Assembly (NCBI RefSeq): GCF_024172095.1
Contig: NZ_JAMZDX010000004.1
Span: 248,001 to 312,000, forward strand
Direction: 5' to 3'
DNA: 64,000 nt
Source: Kitasatospora cinereorecta
GTDB taxonomy: Bacteria; Actinomycetota; Actinomycetes; Streptomycetales; Streptomycetaceae
The translations under genes were made by a program, and so were the position numbers. Of the stretch, positions 16,019 through 23,674 are shown in pieces. Positions within the stretch are counted from its first letter, which is position 1; every line of letters starts with the position of its first letter. The notes beneath the pieces are model-generated. The model was not told where the DNA came from. It made no database searches and saw nothing but the letters and a program-made list of their open reading frames with translations.

Positions 16019-16612
16019 ATGAACACCGCACTCGTCGTCATCGACGTCCAGGAGTCCTTCCGCCAGCGCGAGAACTGGGCGGCCGTGTCCAATCCGAAGA
16101 TCGTGGAGCAGGTGAACCGGCTGGTGGAGGCCGCTCGGGCCAAGGGTGACCTGGTGGTCTGGGTCCTGCACTCGGAGCCGGGCAGCGACACCGTCTTCGA
16201 CCCGGCGCGCGGCTTCGTCCGGCCGATCGAGGGGCTGGAGCCGGCCGCGGGCGAGCCGGTCGTCACCAAGACCTCGCACAACGCGTTCACCACCACCAAC
16301 CTGCAGCAGCTGCTGACCCTCCACGGGGTCGGCGAGGTAGTAATCAGCGGCATCCGGACCGAGCAGTGCTGCGAGACGACCGCCCGGGTGGCCTCCGACC
16401 TCGGGTACCAGGTGGTGTTCGCGATCGACGCGACCGCGACCCACCCGATCCCGCACCGGGACGCCCCGGCCGACCGCAGCCTGGCAGAGGTCCTGGCCGA
16501 CCCGCGTACGCTCGGTACGGACGAGATCGTCGCGCGCACCGAGTACGCGCTGGCGGGCCGGTTCGCCCGGATTGCCACCGTCGTCGAGCTGACCGCCGGA
16601 CCGACGGACTGA
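16019..16612 (+). CDS. Isochorismatase-like cysteine hydrolase
   Basis: A 197-residue hydrolase of the isochorismatase-like fold. ALVVIDVQESF carries the catalytic Asp, GEPVVTKTSHNAF the catalytic Lys, and VVISGIRTEQCCETTARVASDLGYQVVFAIDAT the cis-peptide and nucleophilic Cys region. Family members hydrolyse amides, imides or vinyl ethers; nicotinamidases and isochorismatases belong here, but the substrate is not obvious. The ATG follows GGAGG closely. The GlxA-type regulator 61 bp downstream on the same strand is a frequent partner of such hydrolases, and the two probably form an operon. Confidence 0.9.
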   Translation: MNTALVVIDVQESFRQRENWAAVSNPKIVEQVNRLVEAARAKGDLVVWVLHSEPGSDTVFDPARGFVRPIEGLEPAAGEPVVTKTSHNAFTTTNLQQLLTLHGVGEVVISGIRTEQCCETTARVASDLGYQVVFAIDATATHPIPHRDAPADRSLAEVLADPRTLGTDEIVARTEYALAGRFARIATVVELTAGPTD

Positions 16613-16673
16613 CGGACTGACCACAGGACCGGGGGCCGACCCGCCGCCGAACCCGCGAGGAGCTGACCGGATC

Positions 16674-17603
16674 GTGAGCAAGGTGGTCTTCCTGCTGGTC
16701 CCGCAGCTGCATCTGCTGGACCTCGCCGGGCCCGCCCAGGTGTTCTTCGAGGCGGCGGACCTCGGTCTCGGGTACGAGGTCGCCTACGTCGCCGAACGGG
16801 AGGACGTGCCGACGGCCCAGGGCATCACCCTGCGGGCGGGGACGGAGTGGCCCGAGCTGACCGCCGACGACCTGCTGCTGGTGCCGGGCTGGCGGGCGCC
16901 CGGGCTGCTGGGCACCGGCGAGATCAGCGAGAACTCGCTCCGGCGGCTGGCCGCGCACCATGGGGTGGGCGGCACGGTGGCCAGCGTCTGCGCGGGCGCC
17001 GGCGCGCTCGGCCGGGCCGGGCTGCTCGACGGGCGCCGCTGCACCACCCACCACGAGCTGCAGGACGAGCTGGCGCGGCTCCATCCGAAGGCGCACGTGG
17101 TGCGGGACGTGCTGTTCGTGGTGGACGACCGGGTGGTGACCTCGGCGGGGATCGCCAGCGGGATCGATCTGGCGCTGCACCTGGTGGCGGGGCGGCACGG
17201 TCCGGCGGTCGCGGCCCAGGTGGCCCGGGCGATGGTGGTCTTCGCCCGGCGCAACGGGGACGAGCAGCAGACGAGCGCGATGCTGCGCCACCGGGCGCAC
17301 GTCAGCGACGCCGTCCACCGGGCGCAGGACCTGATCGACGCCCGGTTCGCCGACGGCCTGGCGCTCGCCGACCTGGCCCGGGCGGTGGGGGTGAGCGAGC
17401 GTACGCTGACCCGCCGGTTCGGCGCGGCGACCGGGCTGAGCCCGCTCAGGTACCAGCAGGAGCTGCGGGTGGAGCGGGCGGAACACCTGATCGCGCACGG
17501 CACGACGGTGGAGGCGGCGGCCCGGGCGGTGGGGTTCCAGGACGCCCGGATGCTGCGACGCCTGCGCGCCCGCGCCACCGAGCCGCCGGCGCCTCGGCGG
17601 TGA
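16674..17603 (+). CDS. GlxA family transcriptional regulator (DJ-1/PfpI plus AraC HTH)
   Basis: A 309-residue regulator. Residues 1-165 form a class I glutamine-amidotransferase-like DJ-1/PfpI domain (KVVFLLVPQLHLLDLAGPAQVF, elbow VASVCAGAGALGRAGLLDGRRCTTHH). Residues ~205-309 form an AraC-type double HTH (LALADLARAVGVSERTLTRRFGAATGLSPLRYQQELRVERA). The second HTH ends early: after AVGFQDARMLRRLRARA the protein closes with TEPPAPRR instead of the usual SPxxYR tail, so the C-terminus may be truncated. GTG start at 16674. It likely controls the upstream isochorismatase-like gene. Confidence 0.88.
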   Translation: MSKVVFLLVPQLHLLDLAGPAQVFFEAADLGLGYEVAYVAEREDVPTAQGITLRAGTEWPELTADDLLLVPGWRAPGLLGTGEISENSLRRLAAHHGVGGTVASVCAGAGALGRAGLLDGRRCTTHHELQDELARLHPKAHVVRDVLFVVDDRVVTSAGIASGIDLALHLVAGRHGPAVAAQVARAMVVFARRNGDEQQTSAMLRHRAHVSDAVHRAQDLIDARFADGLALADLARAVGVSERTLTRRFGAATGLSPLRYQQELRVERAEHLIAHGTTVEAAARAVGFQDARMLRRLRARATEPPAPRR

Positions 17604-17733
17604 GTCGGCGGGCGGTGTCGAGGGCGCGCCCGCTGCCGCCTCCGCCACCAGGTCGCGGGCCGCAGCGGCCACCACGGCCGGGACTCCCCACGACAGCAGC
17701 CGAGTTGGGATCCTTCGCATAGGATCTGCGGTC

Positions 17734-18693
17734 ATGACTGATCCGTATCCCCCGACCAGTCCCTACGATCACGGCTTCCTCGACACCGGCGACGGCAACC
17801 GGATCTACTACGAGCAGCACGGCAGCCCCGGCGGCAAGCCGGTGGTGAGCCTGCACGGCGGTCCCGGATCGGGCGCCCCGCAGCGGCCGTTGAAGGCGTG
17901 GGATCCCGAGCGCTACCGCGTCGTCCGCTTCGACCAGCGCAACTGCGGCCGGTCCACCCCGCACGCCGCCGATCCGGCCGCGGACATGAGCCTCAACACC
18001 ACCCGGCACCTGATCGACGACATCGAGCGGCTGCGCGAACACCTGGGCATCGACCGGTGGTTGGTGACCGGCGCGTCCTGGGGGTCGACCCTCGCCCTGG
18101 CGTACGCGCAGCAGCATCCGGACCGGGTCACCGAGATGATCATCCCGGTGGTGACGACGACCAGCGCCGCCGAACTGGACTGGCTCTACCGGGGCGCGGG
18201 CCGGTTCCGACCGGAGGCGTGGGACCGGTTCCGCGACGGCGTCCCGGCCGACGAGCGGGACGGCGACCTGCTCGCCGCGTACGCCCGGCTGATGGAGAAC
18301 CCCGACCGGGCGGTCCGGGAGAAGGCGGCCGCCGACTGGCTCGCCTGGGAGGACGCGGTGATCTCCGGCGAGCCGCACACCCCGCCGGGGATGTACAGCG
18401 ACCGCGAGATCGACGCGCAGATCGCGTTCGTCCGGATCTGCGCCCACGTCTTCAGCCACGGCGCCTGGCTGGAGGAGGACCAACTGCTGCGGGGCGCGGG
18501 CAAACTGGCCGGGATCCCGGCGATCCTGATCCACGGACGGCACGACATGGGCAGCCCGGTGCAGACGGCGTGGGAGCTGGCCAAGGCGTGGCCGGGCGCG
18601 CGGCTGCACATCGTCGAGGACTCCGGTCACGGCGGTGGCGAAGCGATGGCGCAGGCGATCCGCGCGGCCATCGAGGAGTTCAAGGACCGCTGA
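17734..18693 (+). CDS. pip: Prolyl aminopeptidase
   Basis: A 319-residue S33 serine peptidase that removes N-terminal proline. It has the oxyanion motif SLHGGPGSG (about residues 38-46), RFDQRNCGRSTPH, the nucleophile elbow VTGASWGSTLALAYAQQHP, and the Asp and His of the triad in IHGRHDMGSPV and VEDSGHGG. Length and order fit the proline iminopeptidase family well. It is single-standing, followed by a 12-bp hairpin terminator. TAGGAT ends nine bases before the ATG and no ribosome binding site is present, so a leaderless or nearly leaderless mRNA is likely. Confidence 0.92.
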   Translation: MTDPYPPTSPYDHGFLDTGDGNRIYYEQHGSPGGKPVVSLHGGPGSGAPQRPLKAWDPERYRVVRFDQRNCGRSTPHAADPAADMSLNTTRHLIDDIERLREHLGIDRWLVTGASWGSTLALAYAQQHPDRVTEMIIPVVTTTSAAELDWLYRGAGRFRPEAWDRFRDGVPADERDGDLLAAYARLMENPDRAVREKAAADWLAWEDAVISGEPHTPPGMYSDREIDAQIAFVRICAHVFSHGAWLEEDQLLRGAGKLAGIPAILIHGRHDMGSPVQTAWELAKAWPGARLHIVEDSGHGGGEAMAQAIRAAIEEFKDR

Positions 18694-18729
18694 GCGCGGC
18701 TGATCCGACTGATCCGACCCCCGCGATAC

Positions 18730-18768
18730 GGGCGGGCCGTCACCGCGTGCACCGGCGACGGCCCGCCC
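18730..18768. terminator. Bidirectional hairpin terminator
   Basis: GGGCGGGCCGTC (18730-18741) pairs with GACGGCCCGCCC (18757-18768), a 12-bp perfect stem. It sits between the convergent pip (stop 18693) and small membrane protein (stop 18797) genes. Confidence 0.75.
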
Positions 18769-18796
18769 CGGCCGCCTACTGCCCCGTCCCCGCGGC

Positions 18797-19006
18797 CTAC
18801 TGCGCAGCGCCCGCCTCCGCGGCCCGCGCGCGGCCGCGCGCCCAGCGGCGGGCCGCCAGGCCGGCGGCAAGGTGGCAGGCCAGACCGACCGGGACGGCGA
18901 GCAGCGGAAGCCGGGCGCCGAGCCACAGGTGGAAGGCGACCCCGCCGAGGACCAGCCCGACGGCCGCCGCCCGCAGGGCGCGATTGGCCCGCAGTGCCCC
19001 GCTCAT
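18797..19006 (-). CDS. Small two-helix membrane protein
   Basis: A 69-residue protein: MSGALRANRALRAAAVGLVLGG then a second hydrophobic stretch (LPLLAVPVGLACHLAAGLAA) and a basic/alanine tail, so two short membrane segments with positive ends. Its ATG overlaps the stop of the upstream methyltransferase by ATGA, so they are translationally coupled and probably function or are regulated together. I do not recognise a family. Confidence 0.65.
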   Translation of the reverse strand: MSGALRANRALRAAAVGLVLGGVAFHLWLGARLPLLAVPVGLACHLAAGLAARRWARGRARAAEAGAAQ

Positions 19007-19668
19007 GCGTCCGGGCCCGGGTTGACGGCCCGGACGTAGTGGATCCACGGGTGCAGATCGCCCGTCCGCACCTCGGTGAACCCGGCCTGCTCGACCAGCG
19101 CCCCCAGCAGATGGACGGGGTTGCGCTCCATCACGGGCCCGGTGACCGCGCCGATCAGGTGTCGGGCGACCGGGTTGCTCGGCGGCCGGAAGTCGGCGAG
19201 CAGCAGCCGTCCGCCGGGCCGCAGTGCGCGGCGCATCTCCGCGACGGCCCGCGCACGGACGTGTTCGGGCAGGTGGTGGATCATCAGGCTGCTCGCCACG
19301 ACGTCGAACTCTCCGTCGGCGACGGGCAGTTCCTCGGCGATGCCGTCCCGGAAGGTGCACTGGCCGCGACCACCGGCCCGCCGCCGGGCGTGGGCGAGCA
19401 CGTCGGCGGAGGGGTCGATGCCGACCGCGCTGCCGCGCGGGGTGACGGCGTCGGCGAGGCGCAGGGTGAGGTAGCCGGTGCCGCAGCCGACGTCGAGGAC
19501 ACGGTCGCCGGGCCGCGCGCCGCTCAGTTCGGCCAGGCGGGTGAAGACCCGGTGGCGGCGGCCACCGAACAGGACGGTGCCGAACAGCTCGTAGGAGCGC
19601 CCGTGGGTGATGGTCTGCCCGCCGGTGCGGGCGTCGGCCGTGCCGTGCAGGAAGCGTGCGAGTTCCAT
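19003..19668 (-). CDS. Class I SAM-dependent methyltransferase
   Basis: A 221-residue methyltransferase of the UbiE/Methyltransf_11 type. SAM motif I is DRVLDVGCGTGYLTLRLADAV, motif II GIDPSADVLAHAR, and the post-motif SSLMIHHLPEHVRARAVAEMRRALRPGGRLLLADF. The acceptor is unknown. It is divergent from a TetR gene over an 84-bp gap filled by a nested palindrome, and coupled by ATGA to a small membrane protein, which suggests a TetR-controlled two-gene unit, perhaps acting on a lipid or a drug-like molecule (inference). Confidence 0.9.
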   Translation of the reverse strand: MELARFLHGTADARTGGQTITHGRSYELFGTVLFGGRRHRVFTRLAELSGARPGDRVLDVGCGTGYLTLRLADAVTPRGSAVGIDPSADVLAHARRRAGGRGQCTFRDGIAEELPVADGEFDVVASSLMIHHLPEHVRARAVAEMRRALRPGGRLLLADFRPPSNPVARHLIGAVTGPVMERNPVHLLGALVEQAGFTEVRTGDLHPWIHYVRAVNPGPDA

Positions 19669-19680
19669 GCCGGAACCTTT

Positions 19681-19721
19681 CTTAGTGGCGACTAAGTACT
19701 TTCAACTTAGTCGCCACTAAG
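19681..19721. promoter_or_regulatory. Nested double palindrome operator
   Basis: CTTAGT-GGCG-ACTAAG (19681-19696) and CTTAGT-CGCC-ACTAAG (19706-19721) are each palindromic and are also reverse complements of each other, so the whole 41-bp block is one larger palindrome. It lies between the methyltransferase and the divergent TetR gene; centre-to-centre distance is 25 bp. Confidence 0.85.
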
Positions 19722-19740
19722 TCCCATGGCAAGGGGCCGA

Positions 19741-19755
19741 TAGGATGCCGGTGTG
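19741..19755 (+). promoter_or_regulatory. Leaderless-type -10 box of TetR gene
   Basis: TAGGAT (19741-19746) is followed by six bases and then the GTG start at 19753. No ribosome binding site is present. The expected transcription start coincides with the start codon. Confidence 0.6.
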
Positions 19756-20382
19756 CCAGCCCCCCAGTCCGACCGGAAGCCCCGACGCCCCCGCCTGAGC
19801 GCGGAGGACCGCCGGGCGTCGATCCTCGACGCCGCCACCGAGGTCTTCTCCGAAGTCGGCTACCAGCGCGGCAAGATGTCCGAGGTGGCCCGCCGGGTCG
19901 GCGTCAGCGAACCCGTCGTCTTCCAGAACTTCGGCTCCAAGGCCGCGGTCTTCGCCGCCGTCCTAGACCACGCGGCCGAGCGGATGTCCGCCGGGCTGCG
20001 CGCATGGGCCGACCGCTGCCCCGACATCGGCACCTGGCTGGGCGAACTGCTCGCCCCGGAACACCTGACCCGCATCCACGCCCGCGGGTCTCTCGGCGTG
20101 CTGTTCGAGGACGCCATGACGCTCTCCGGCGAGCCGGCGATCCTCGAGTCCGCCCGCCGCGCCAACCAGGCGCTCGCCCGCACCATCGCCGACCTGCTGG
20201 AGCACGGCCGCACCGACGGGAGCGTCCGGGCCGACCTCGACCCCACCGCCGGGGCCTGGTGGCTGATCTCCCTCCTCGCCTCCCAGAACTTCCGGCGCAC
20301 CGTCTCCCCGGACCCGGCCCACACCGACACCGCGCTCGCCGCCCTGACCATGCGCCTGCTCGCCGTCGACCCGCCGAACTGA
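19753..20382 (+). CDS. TetR family transcriptional regulator
   Basis: A 209-residue TetR-type repressor. After a basic leader (SDRKPRRPRLSAEDRR) the HTH is SILDAATEVFSEVGYQRGKMSEVARRVGVSEPVVFQNFGSKAAVFAAVL (residues ~20-68). The ligand domain follows, with GAWWLISLLASQNF near the end. GTG at 19753 is placed six bases after a TAGGAT box without a ribosome binding site, consistent with a leaderless mRNA. It very likely binds the nested CTTAGT palindromes upstream and controls both itself and the divergent methyltransferase/membrane-protein pair. Confidence 0.92.
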   Translation: MPAPQSDRKPRRPRLSAEDRRASILDAATEVFSEVGYQRGKMSEVARRVGVSEPVVFQNFGSKAAVFAAVLDHAAERMSAGLRAWADRCPDIGTWLGELLAPEHLTRIHARGSLGVLFEDAMTLSGEPAILESARRANQALARTIADLLEHGRTDGSVRADLDPTAGAWWLISLLASQNFRRTVSPDPAHTDTALAALTMRLLAVDPPN

Positions 20383-20506
20383 CCGCAGGGGCATCCTCCG
20401 AACGATGGTCAGGGGTTACCTATGCACGACTGATTCCCGCTGCGGGCGGACGCCGTAGCGTCGTGGTCATCAGGAAGCGAACCACCCGGCCCGCAGGGGA
20501 GAGACC

Positions 20507-20839
20507 ATGACCGCCTACGCCATCGCCCACGTCCGTTCCGTCGAACTCGGCCCGGGCATCCTCGAGTACCTGGCGCGGATCGACGCGACGCTGGAGCCGT
20601 TCGGCGGCCGGTTCCTCGTCCACGCGCCCAAGGAGCGGCGCGCGGTCGAGGGCGAGTGGGACGGCGACGCCATCGTCATCGAGTTCCCTGGCATGGCGGA
20701 GGCCACCGCCTGGTGGGACTCGCCCGCCTACCGCGAGATCCTGCCGCTCCGCACGCAGCACATGGCCGCCGACATCGTCCTCGTCCCCGGCGTGCCCGCC
20801 GGCTACCGGGCCGCGGAGGCGCTCGACGGCCTGCGGTGA
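20507..20839 (+). CDS. DUF1330 domain protein
   Basis: A 110-residue protein of the DUF1330 family (dimeric alpha-beta barrel). It shows the family order: AYAIAHVRSVELGPGILEYLARIDATLEPFGGRFLVHA, then WDGDAIVIEFPGMAEATAWWDSPAYREILPLR. Biochemical role is unknown; relatives of the fold bind small metabolites. The ATG follows GGGGAGAG by three to four bases. It stands alone between a TetR gene and the DUF5709 gene. Confidence 0.85.
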   Translation: MTAYAIAHVRSVELGPGILEYLARIDATLEPFGGRFLVHAPKERRAVEGEWDGDAIVIEFPGMAEATAWWDSPAYREILPLRTQHMAADIVLVPGVPAGYRAAEALDGLR

Positions 20840-20948
20840 CGGACGACGCACAACCGCCGATCGCCGACCGGTGACCGGTGACCGTTCAACCGCCCGGACC
20901 TTTCGACCACCCGGACCGTTCAACCGCCCCGGGGCGGTCGGCCGGCTG

Positions 20949-21410
20949 TCAGTCGATGATCGCCTCCGGGTCGTCGGTGGTGTGGATGGCCGCCTCCTCC
21001 GCCGAGGCGGCACCGCCGGAGATCCCCACGTCCTCCGCGATGGTGTCGCTCAGCGCGCCGACGGGCACGACCAGCCGGCCGGTTCGCCGGTCGCCCGCCT
21101 CGGCGTCGAGGGGCTCACCGTCCGTACCGGAGACGTCGCCGATGCCGTCCCCGTCGGCCCCCACGACGTCCGGCAGCTCCGCGGCCAGCCGCCGCTCAAG
21201 GCTCTCGCGGCTGCGCTGCTCGTTCGCGGTCTCACCGTGGCGCCCCACCGCGAGCGGCCGCTCCGGCGGCGCGTAGCCCTCGTCGAGCGCCGACTCGAGG
21301 CCGCGGTCGTCCAGGGTGTCCTCCGGCTCCAGCGGTCCGATGTCGTCCTGCACGTCCTGCGAGCCGTCGGGCTGGTACACCTGGTCGCCCAGCAACCCTT
21401 CATCCGACAT
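20949..21410 (-). CDS. DUF5709 domain protein
   Basis: A 153-residue, strongly acidic protein typical of the actinobacterial DUF5709 family: DQVYQPDGSQDVQDDIGPLEPEDTLDDRGLESALDEGYAPPERP near the N-terminus, and GLESALDEGYxPPERP is the recognisable core. It then has RSRESLERRLAAELPD and a C-terminal VGALSDTIAEDVG...AAIHTTDD part. Function is not known; its composition suggests a soluble, partly disordered protein, and stress-related expression has been proposed for such proteins in general. The ATG at 21410 is preceded by GGAGAAG. Confidence 0.88.
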   Translation of the reverse strand: MSDEGLLGDQVYQPDGSQDVQDDIGPLEPEDTLDDRGLESALDEGYAPPERPLAVGRHGETANEQRSRESLERRLAAELPDVVGADGDGIGDVSGTDGEPLDAEAGDRRTGRLVVPVGALSDTIAEDVGISGGAASAEEAAIHTTDDPEAIID

Positions 21411-21843
21411 GAGGCCTTCTCCTTCGTTGACACGACCCGTGCACGCGGGCGGAGCGGATCGGGGCCCCGCGTGAGGGCCGGGCGCCGAGGTACGTCCCGA
21501 CGCCGGTCGGCGCACCCGGTCGGCGGGGGTGGCCACCCACCCGAAAGGGGGGTGACCGCCGTTCAACGGTGGTCCCTCCCAGCGTCCCACGCCCCCGCCC
21601 ACTCCGCACCGGGCCGCTCCGCCGAGCGCACCGTCCCCACCTGCGGCGATGCCCGACGCCGTCCGCCTCACGGGGCCGATTCACGGTTTGACCTTCGATA
21701 GGCAGGCGCTTGTTGCAGTCTCAAGACATAAATGAAGGGCAGCGGGCGAGTTTTGGTGTAGAATCGTTAGCACGAGGGCGGCCTCCGGGACCGACATCAC
21801 AGCGATGTCGGCGGGCCACCCACCACCCAGGGGGTTGGACACC
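21411..21843. other. 433-bp intergenic region with promoter and leader hairpin
   Basis: No gene is supported here. The left part carries the upstream region of the DUF5709 gene. Near the right end, TAGAAT (21761-21766) is a good -10 box. It would give a leader of about 70 nt that contains a hairpin, CCGACATC (21791-21798) paired with GATGTCGG (21804-21811), before the 49-aa gene. Confidence 0.5.
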
Positions 21844-21993
21844 ATGACCTACCAGCAGCTCGATGCAGCTCGCGCCACCATCAACGAGCGCCTGCGCGAG
21901 GCCGAGGAGTACCGCCTCGCCGTCCGCGCCGCCCGCGGCAAGAACCGTCTCGCCCGCCGCGCTCGCCAGGGCCTGACCAGCCAGAACGCGTGA
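21844..21993 (+). CDS. Small basic protein of 49 residues, function unknown
   Basis: A short gene whose protein is almost entirely one charged helix: MTYQQLDAARATINERLREA, then EYRLAVRAARGKNRLARRAR and a QGLTSQNA end. The ATG at 21844 is chosen because the 13 codons upstream fall in the leader hairpin. It has a clear unit structure: -10 box TAGAAT, a leader hairpin, the gene, and a 15-bp stem terminator 15 bp after the stop. That architecture argues for a real, possibly well-expressed gene. No domain is recognised; nucleic-acid or ribosome binding is possible given the basic C-terminal half. Confidence 0.7.
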   Translation: MTYQQLDAARATINERLREAEEYRLAVRAARGKNRLARRARQGLTSQNA

Positions 21994-22007
21994 GCACCGC
22001 AAGCCCC

Positions 22008-22050
22008 GCGGGCCGTCACCGAAACAGTCGGTGACGGCCCGCCCGCTTTT
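22008..22050 (+). terminator. Strong intrinsic terminator after 49-aa gene
   Basis: A 15-bp perfect stem, GCGGGCCGTCACCGA (22008-22022) with TCGGTGACGGCCCGC (22028-22042), loop AACAG, followed by CCGCTTTT. This is among the strongest hairpins in the window. Confidence 0.85.
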
Positions 22051-22182
22051 CCGGCGCCTCCTCGGCCCGCCCCCGCCTGCCGCCCGGGTATGACGGCGGA
22101 TCCGGCACCCCGGTACGACGACACCGACGGCGATCCCGCCGCACCATCGGGCCCCAGCCGACCGAGGGTCAGGAGCCGGATG

Positions 22183-22656
22183 ATGCCCGCCGACCGACGC
22201 ACCACCACCCGCACCACCACCCGCACCGCCGCCCTGGCGTTCCTGGCCCTGCCGGCCGGCCCGGTGGCGACGGGACTCGCTCTCACCGGGCGCCCCGAAC
22301 GCGCCGCCCGGCTGTGGGGCGGCCGTGCCTGGACCGGCCCGCGGGCACTCGCCCGGGTGGTCCTCGGGCTCCCGCTGGACGTCCCCGCCTTCCTCCTCCT
22401 GGGGTTCGCCCTGGTCAACTCGGTGCGCAACGTCGGCTATCCGCTCTGGTACGCGGGCACCGACTACCACGACGCCTGGGGCGGACCGACCATGGCCGGG
22501 ATCTGGGCGGTGCACGCGGGCGGTTGGGCCCTCTGCCTGTACGTACTGCTCCGCTGGCCGGTCGCCTGGTTGGCCGCCGCCCAGCGCGCCCTCGGCGCCC
22601 GGCTCGCCCTCCCCACGACGCACACGACGCCGGCGACACAGGCGAGGCAGCGGTAG
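22183..22656 (+). CDS. Integral membrane protein, possible sensor-type domain
   Basis: A ~157-residue membrane protein with hydrophobic segments AALAFLALPAGPVATGLAL, VVLGLPLDVPAFLLLGFALVNSV and IWAVHAGGWALCLYVLLRW. The spacing of paired helices around VLGLPLDVPAF loosely resembles the putative sensor domain at the N-terminus of some Streptomyces histidine kinases, but no kinase part follows, so this is a weak guess. ATG at 22183 has AGGAG seven bases upstream; the frame is open back to 22090. It lies 98 bp before an SDR gene on the same strand. Confidence 0.55.
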   Translation: MPADRRTTTRTTTRTAALAFLALPAGPVATGLALTGRPERAARLWGGRAWTGPRALARVVLGLPLDVPAFLLLGFALVNSVRNVGYPLWYAGTDYHDAWGGPTMAGIWAVHAGGWALCLYVLLRWPVAWLAAAQRALGARLALPTTHTTPATQARQR

Positions 22657-22754
22657 GACCGCCTGCGGGGTCGATGTCACAGCCGACCGGGCTCGCTCGT
22701 CCTCAGGGTGTACGGCGGCGCACCACGCCCGCCCCGGAGGGATCGGAAGACACG

Positions 22755-23579
22755 ATGAGCAAGATCTGGCTGGTCACCGGCTCGTCCCGCGGCCTCGGCC
22801 GCAGCTTCGTCGAGGCCGCCCTGGCGCGCGGCGACCGGGCGGCCGCGACCGCCCGGGACACCGCCGACCTCGACGACCTGGTCGCCGCGTACGGCGACGC
22901 GGTGCTCCCGCTCCGGCTGGACGTCACCGACCGGGCCTCCGTCGACGCCGCCGTGGCGCGGGCCCAGGAGCACTTCGGCCGGCTCGACGTGATCGTGAAC
23001 AGCGCGGGCCACGGACTCTTCGGCGCGGTCGAGGAGTTGTCCGAGCGGGATCTGCGCGAGCAGTTGGACACCAACCTGTTCGGCCCGCTGCGGGTCGTCC
23101 AGGCGGCCTTGCCCTACCTGCGCGCGCAGGGCAGCGGGCACATCGTCCAGATCTCCTCGGTCGGCGGCGTGGCGGCGTTCCCGCTCGGCGGCGGCTACCA
23201 CGCCTCCAAGTGGGCGCTGGAGGGGCTGAGCGAGTCGCTCGCCCAGGAGGTCGCGGGCTTCGGCATCCGGGTCACGCTGGTCGAACCGGGCTCGTACGCC
23301 ACCGACGCGATCGCCGGCGCCGTCCACGCCGACGTCCTCCCCCAGTACGACGCTGCCCGCGCGGGGTTTGCCGCCTTCGCGCGGACGCTCGACCTCGGCG
23401 ATCCGGCGGCCGCCGGCCGGGCACTGCTGCGCGTCGTCGACTCCCCCGAGCCGCCACTGCGGGTGCTGTTCGGCACACAGGGCGGCGCGATCCTCGACCA
23501 GGTCTACGCCGACCGGTTGAAGACCTGGTCGGGCTGGCAGGAGCTCGCCGCCGAGGCGCACGGCCACCTGCCGGCCTGA
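22755..23579 (+). CDS. Short-chain dehydrogenase/reductase
   Basis: A 274-residue classical SDR. The cofactor motif is TGSSRGLGRSF (residues 8-18), DVTD sits at the adenine pocket, VNSAGHG replaces NNAG, the catalytic Ser is in ISSVGG, and Tyr-Lys in YHASKWALEG. VEPGSYATD matches the PG motif of oxidoreductases that act on small carbonyl compounds or alcohols. The specific substrate is unknown. The ATG follows GGAAG by five bases. A 13-bp stem terminator lies 38 bp after the stop. No dedicated regulator is adjacent. Confidence 0.9.
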   Translation: MSKIWLVTGSSRGLGRSFVEAALARGDRAAATARDTADLDDLVAAYGDAVLPLRLDVTDRASVDAAVARAQEHFGRLDVIVNSAGHGLFGAVEELSERDLREQLDTNLFGPLRVVQAALPYLRAQGSGHIVQISSVGGVAAFPLGGGYHASKWALEGLSESLAQEVAGFGIRVTLVEPGSYATDAIAGAVHADVLPQYDAARAGFAAFARTLDLGDPAAAGRALLRVVDSPEPPLRVLFGTQGGAILDQVYADRLKTWSGWQELAAEAHGHLPA

Positions 23580-23617
23580 CCCGGCCGACCTCCCCCCGTC
23601 CTCCCCCACCGAGCCCA

Positions 23618-23653
23618 CCGAGCCGCCCGGCGTTGCGCGTCCGGGCGGCTCGG
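23618..23653 (+). terminator. Intrinsic terminator after SDR gene
   Basis: CCGAGCCGCCCGG (23618-23630) and CCGGGCGGCTCGG (23641-23653) form a 13-bp stem with a 10-base loop, just downstream of the SDR stop at 23579. Confidence 0.75.
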
Positions 23654-23674
23654 ACGGCGATCTACCCTCGGTCC

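Noticed and set aside
20875..20940. Short ACCGTTCAACCGCCC-type repeats as an attachment site
   Set aside because: Two short direct copies in GC-rich DNA are expected by chance and no integrase or tRNA gene is nearby.
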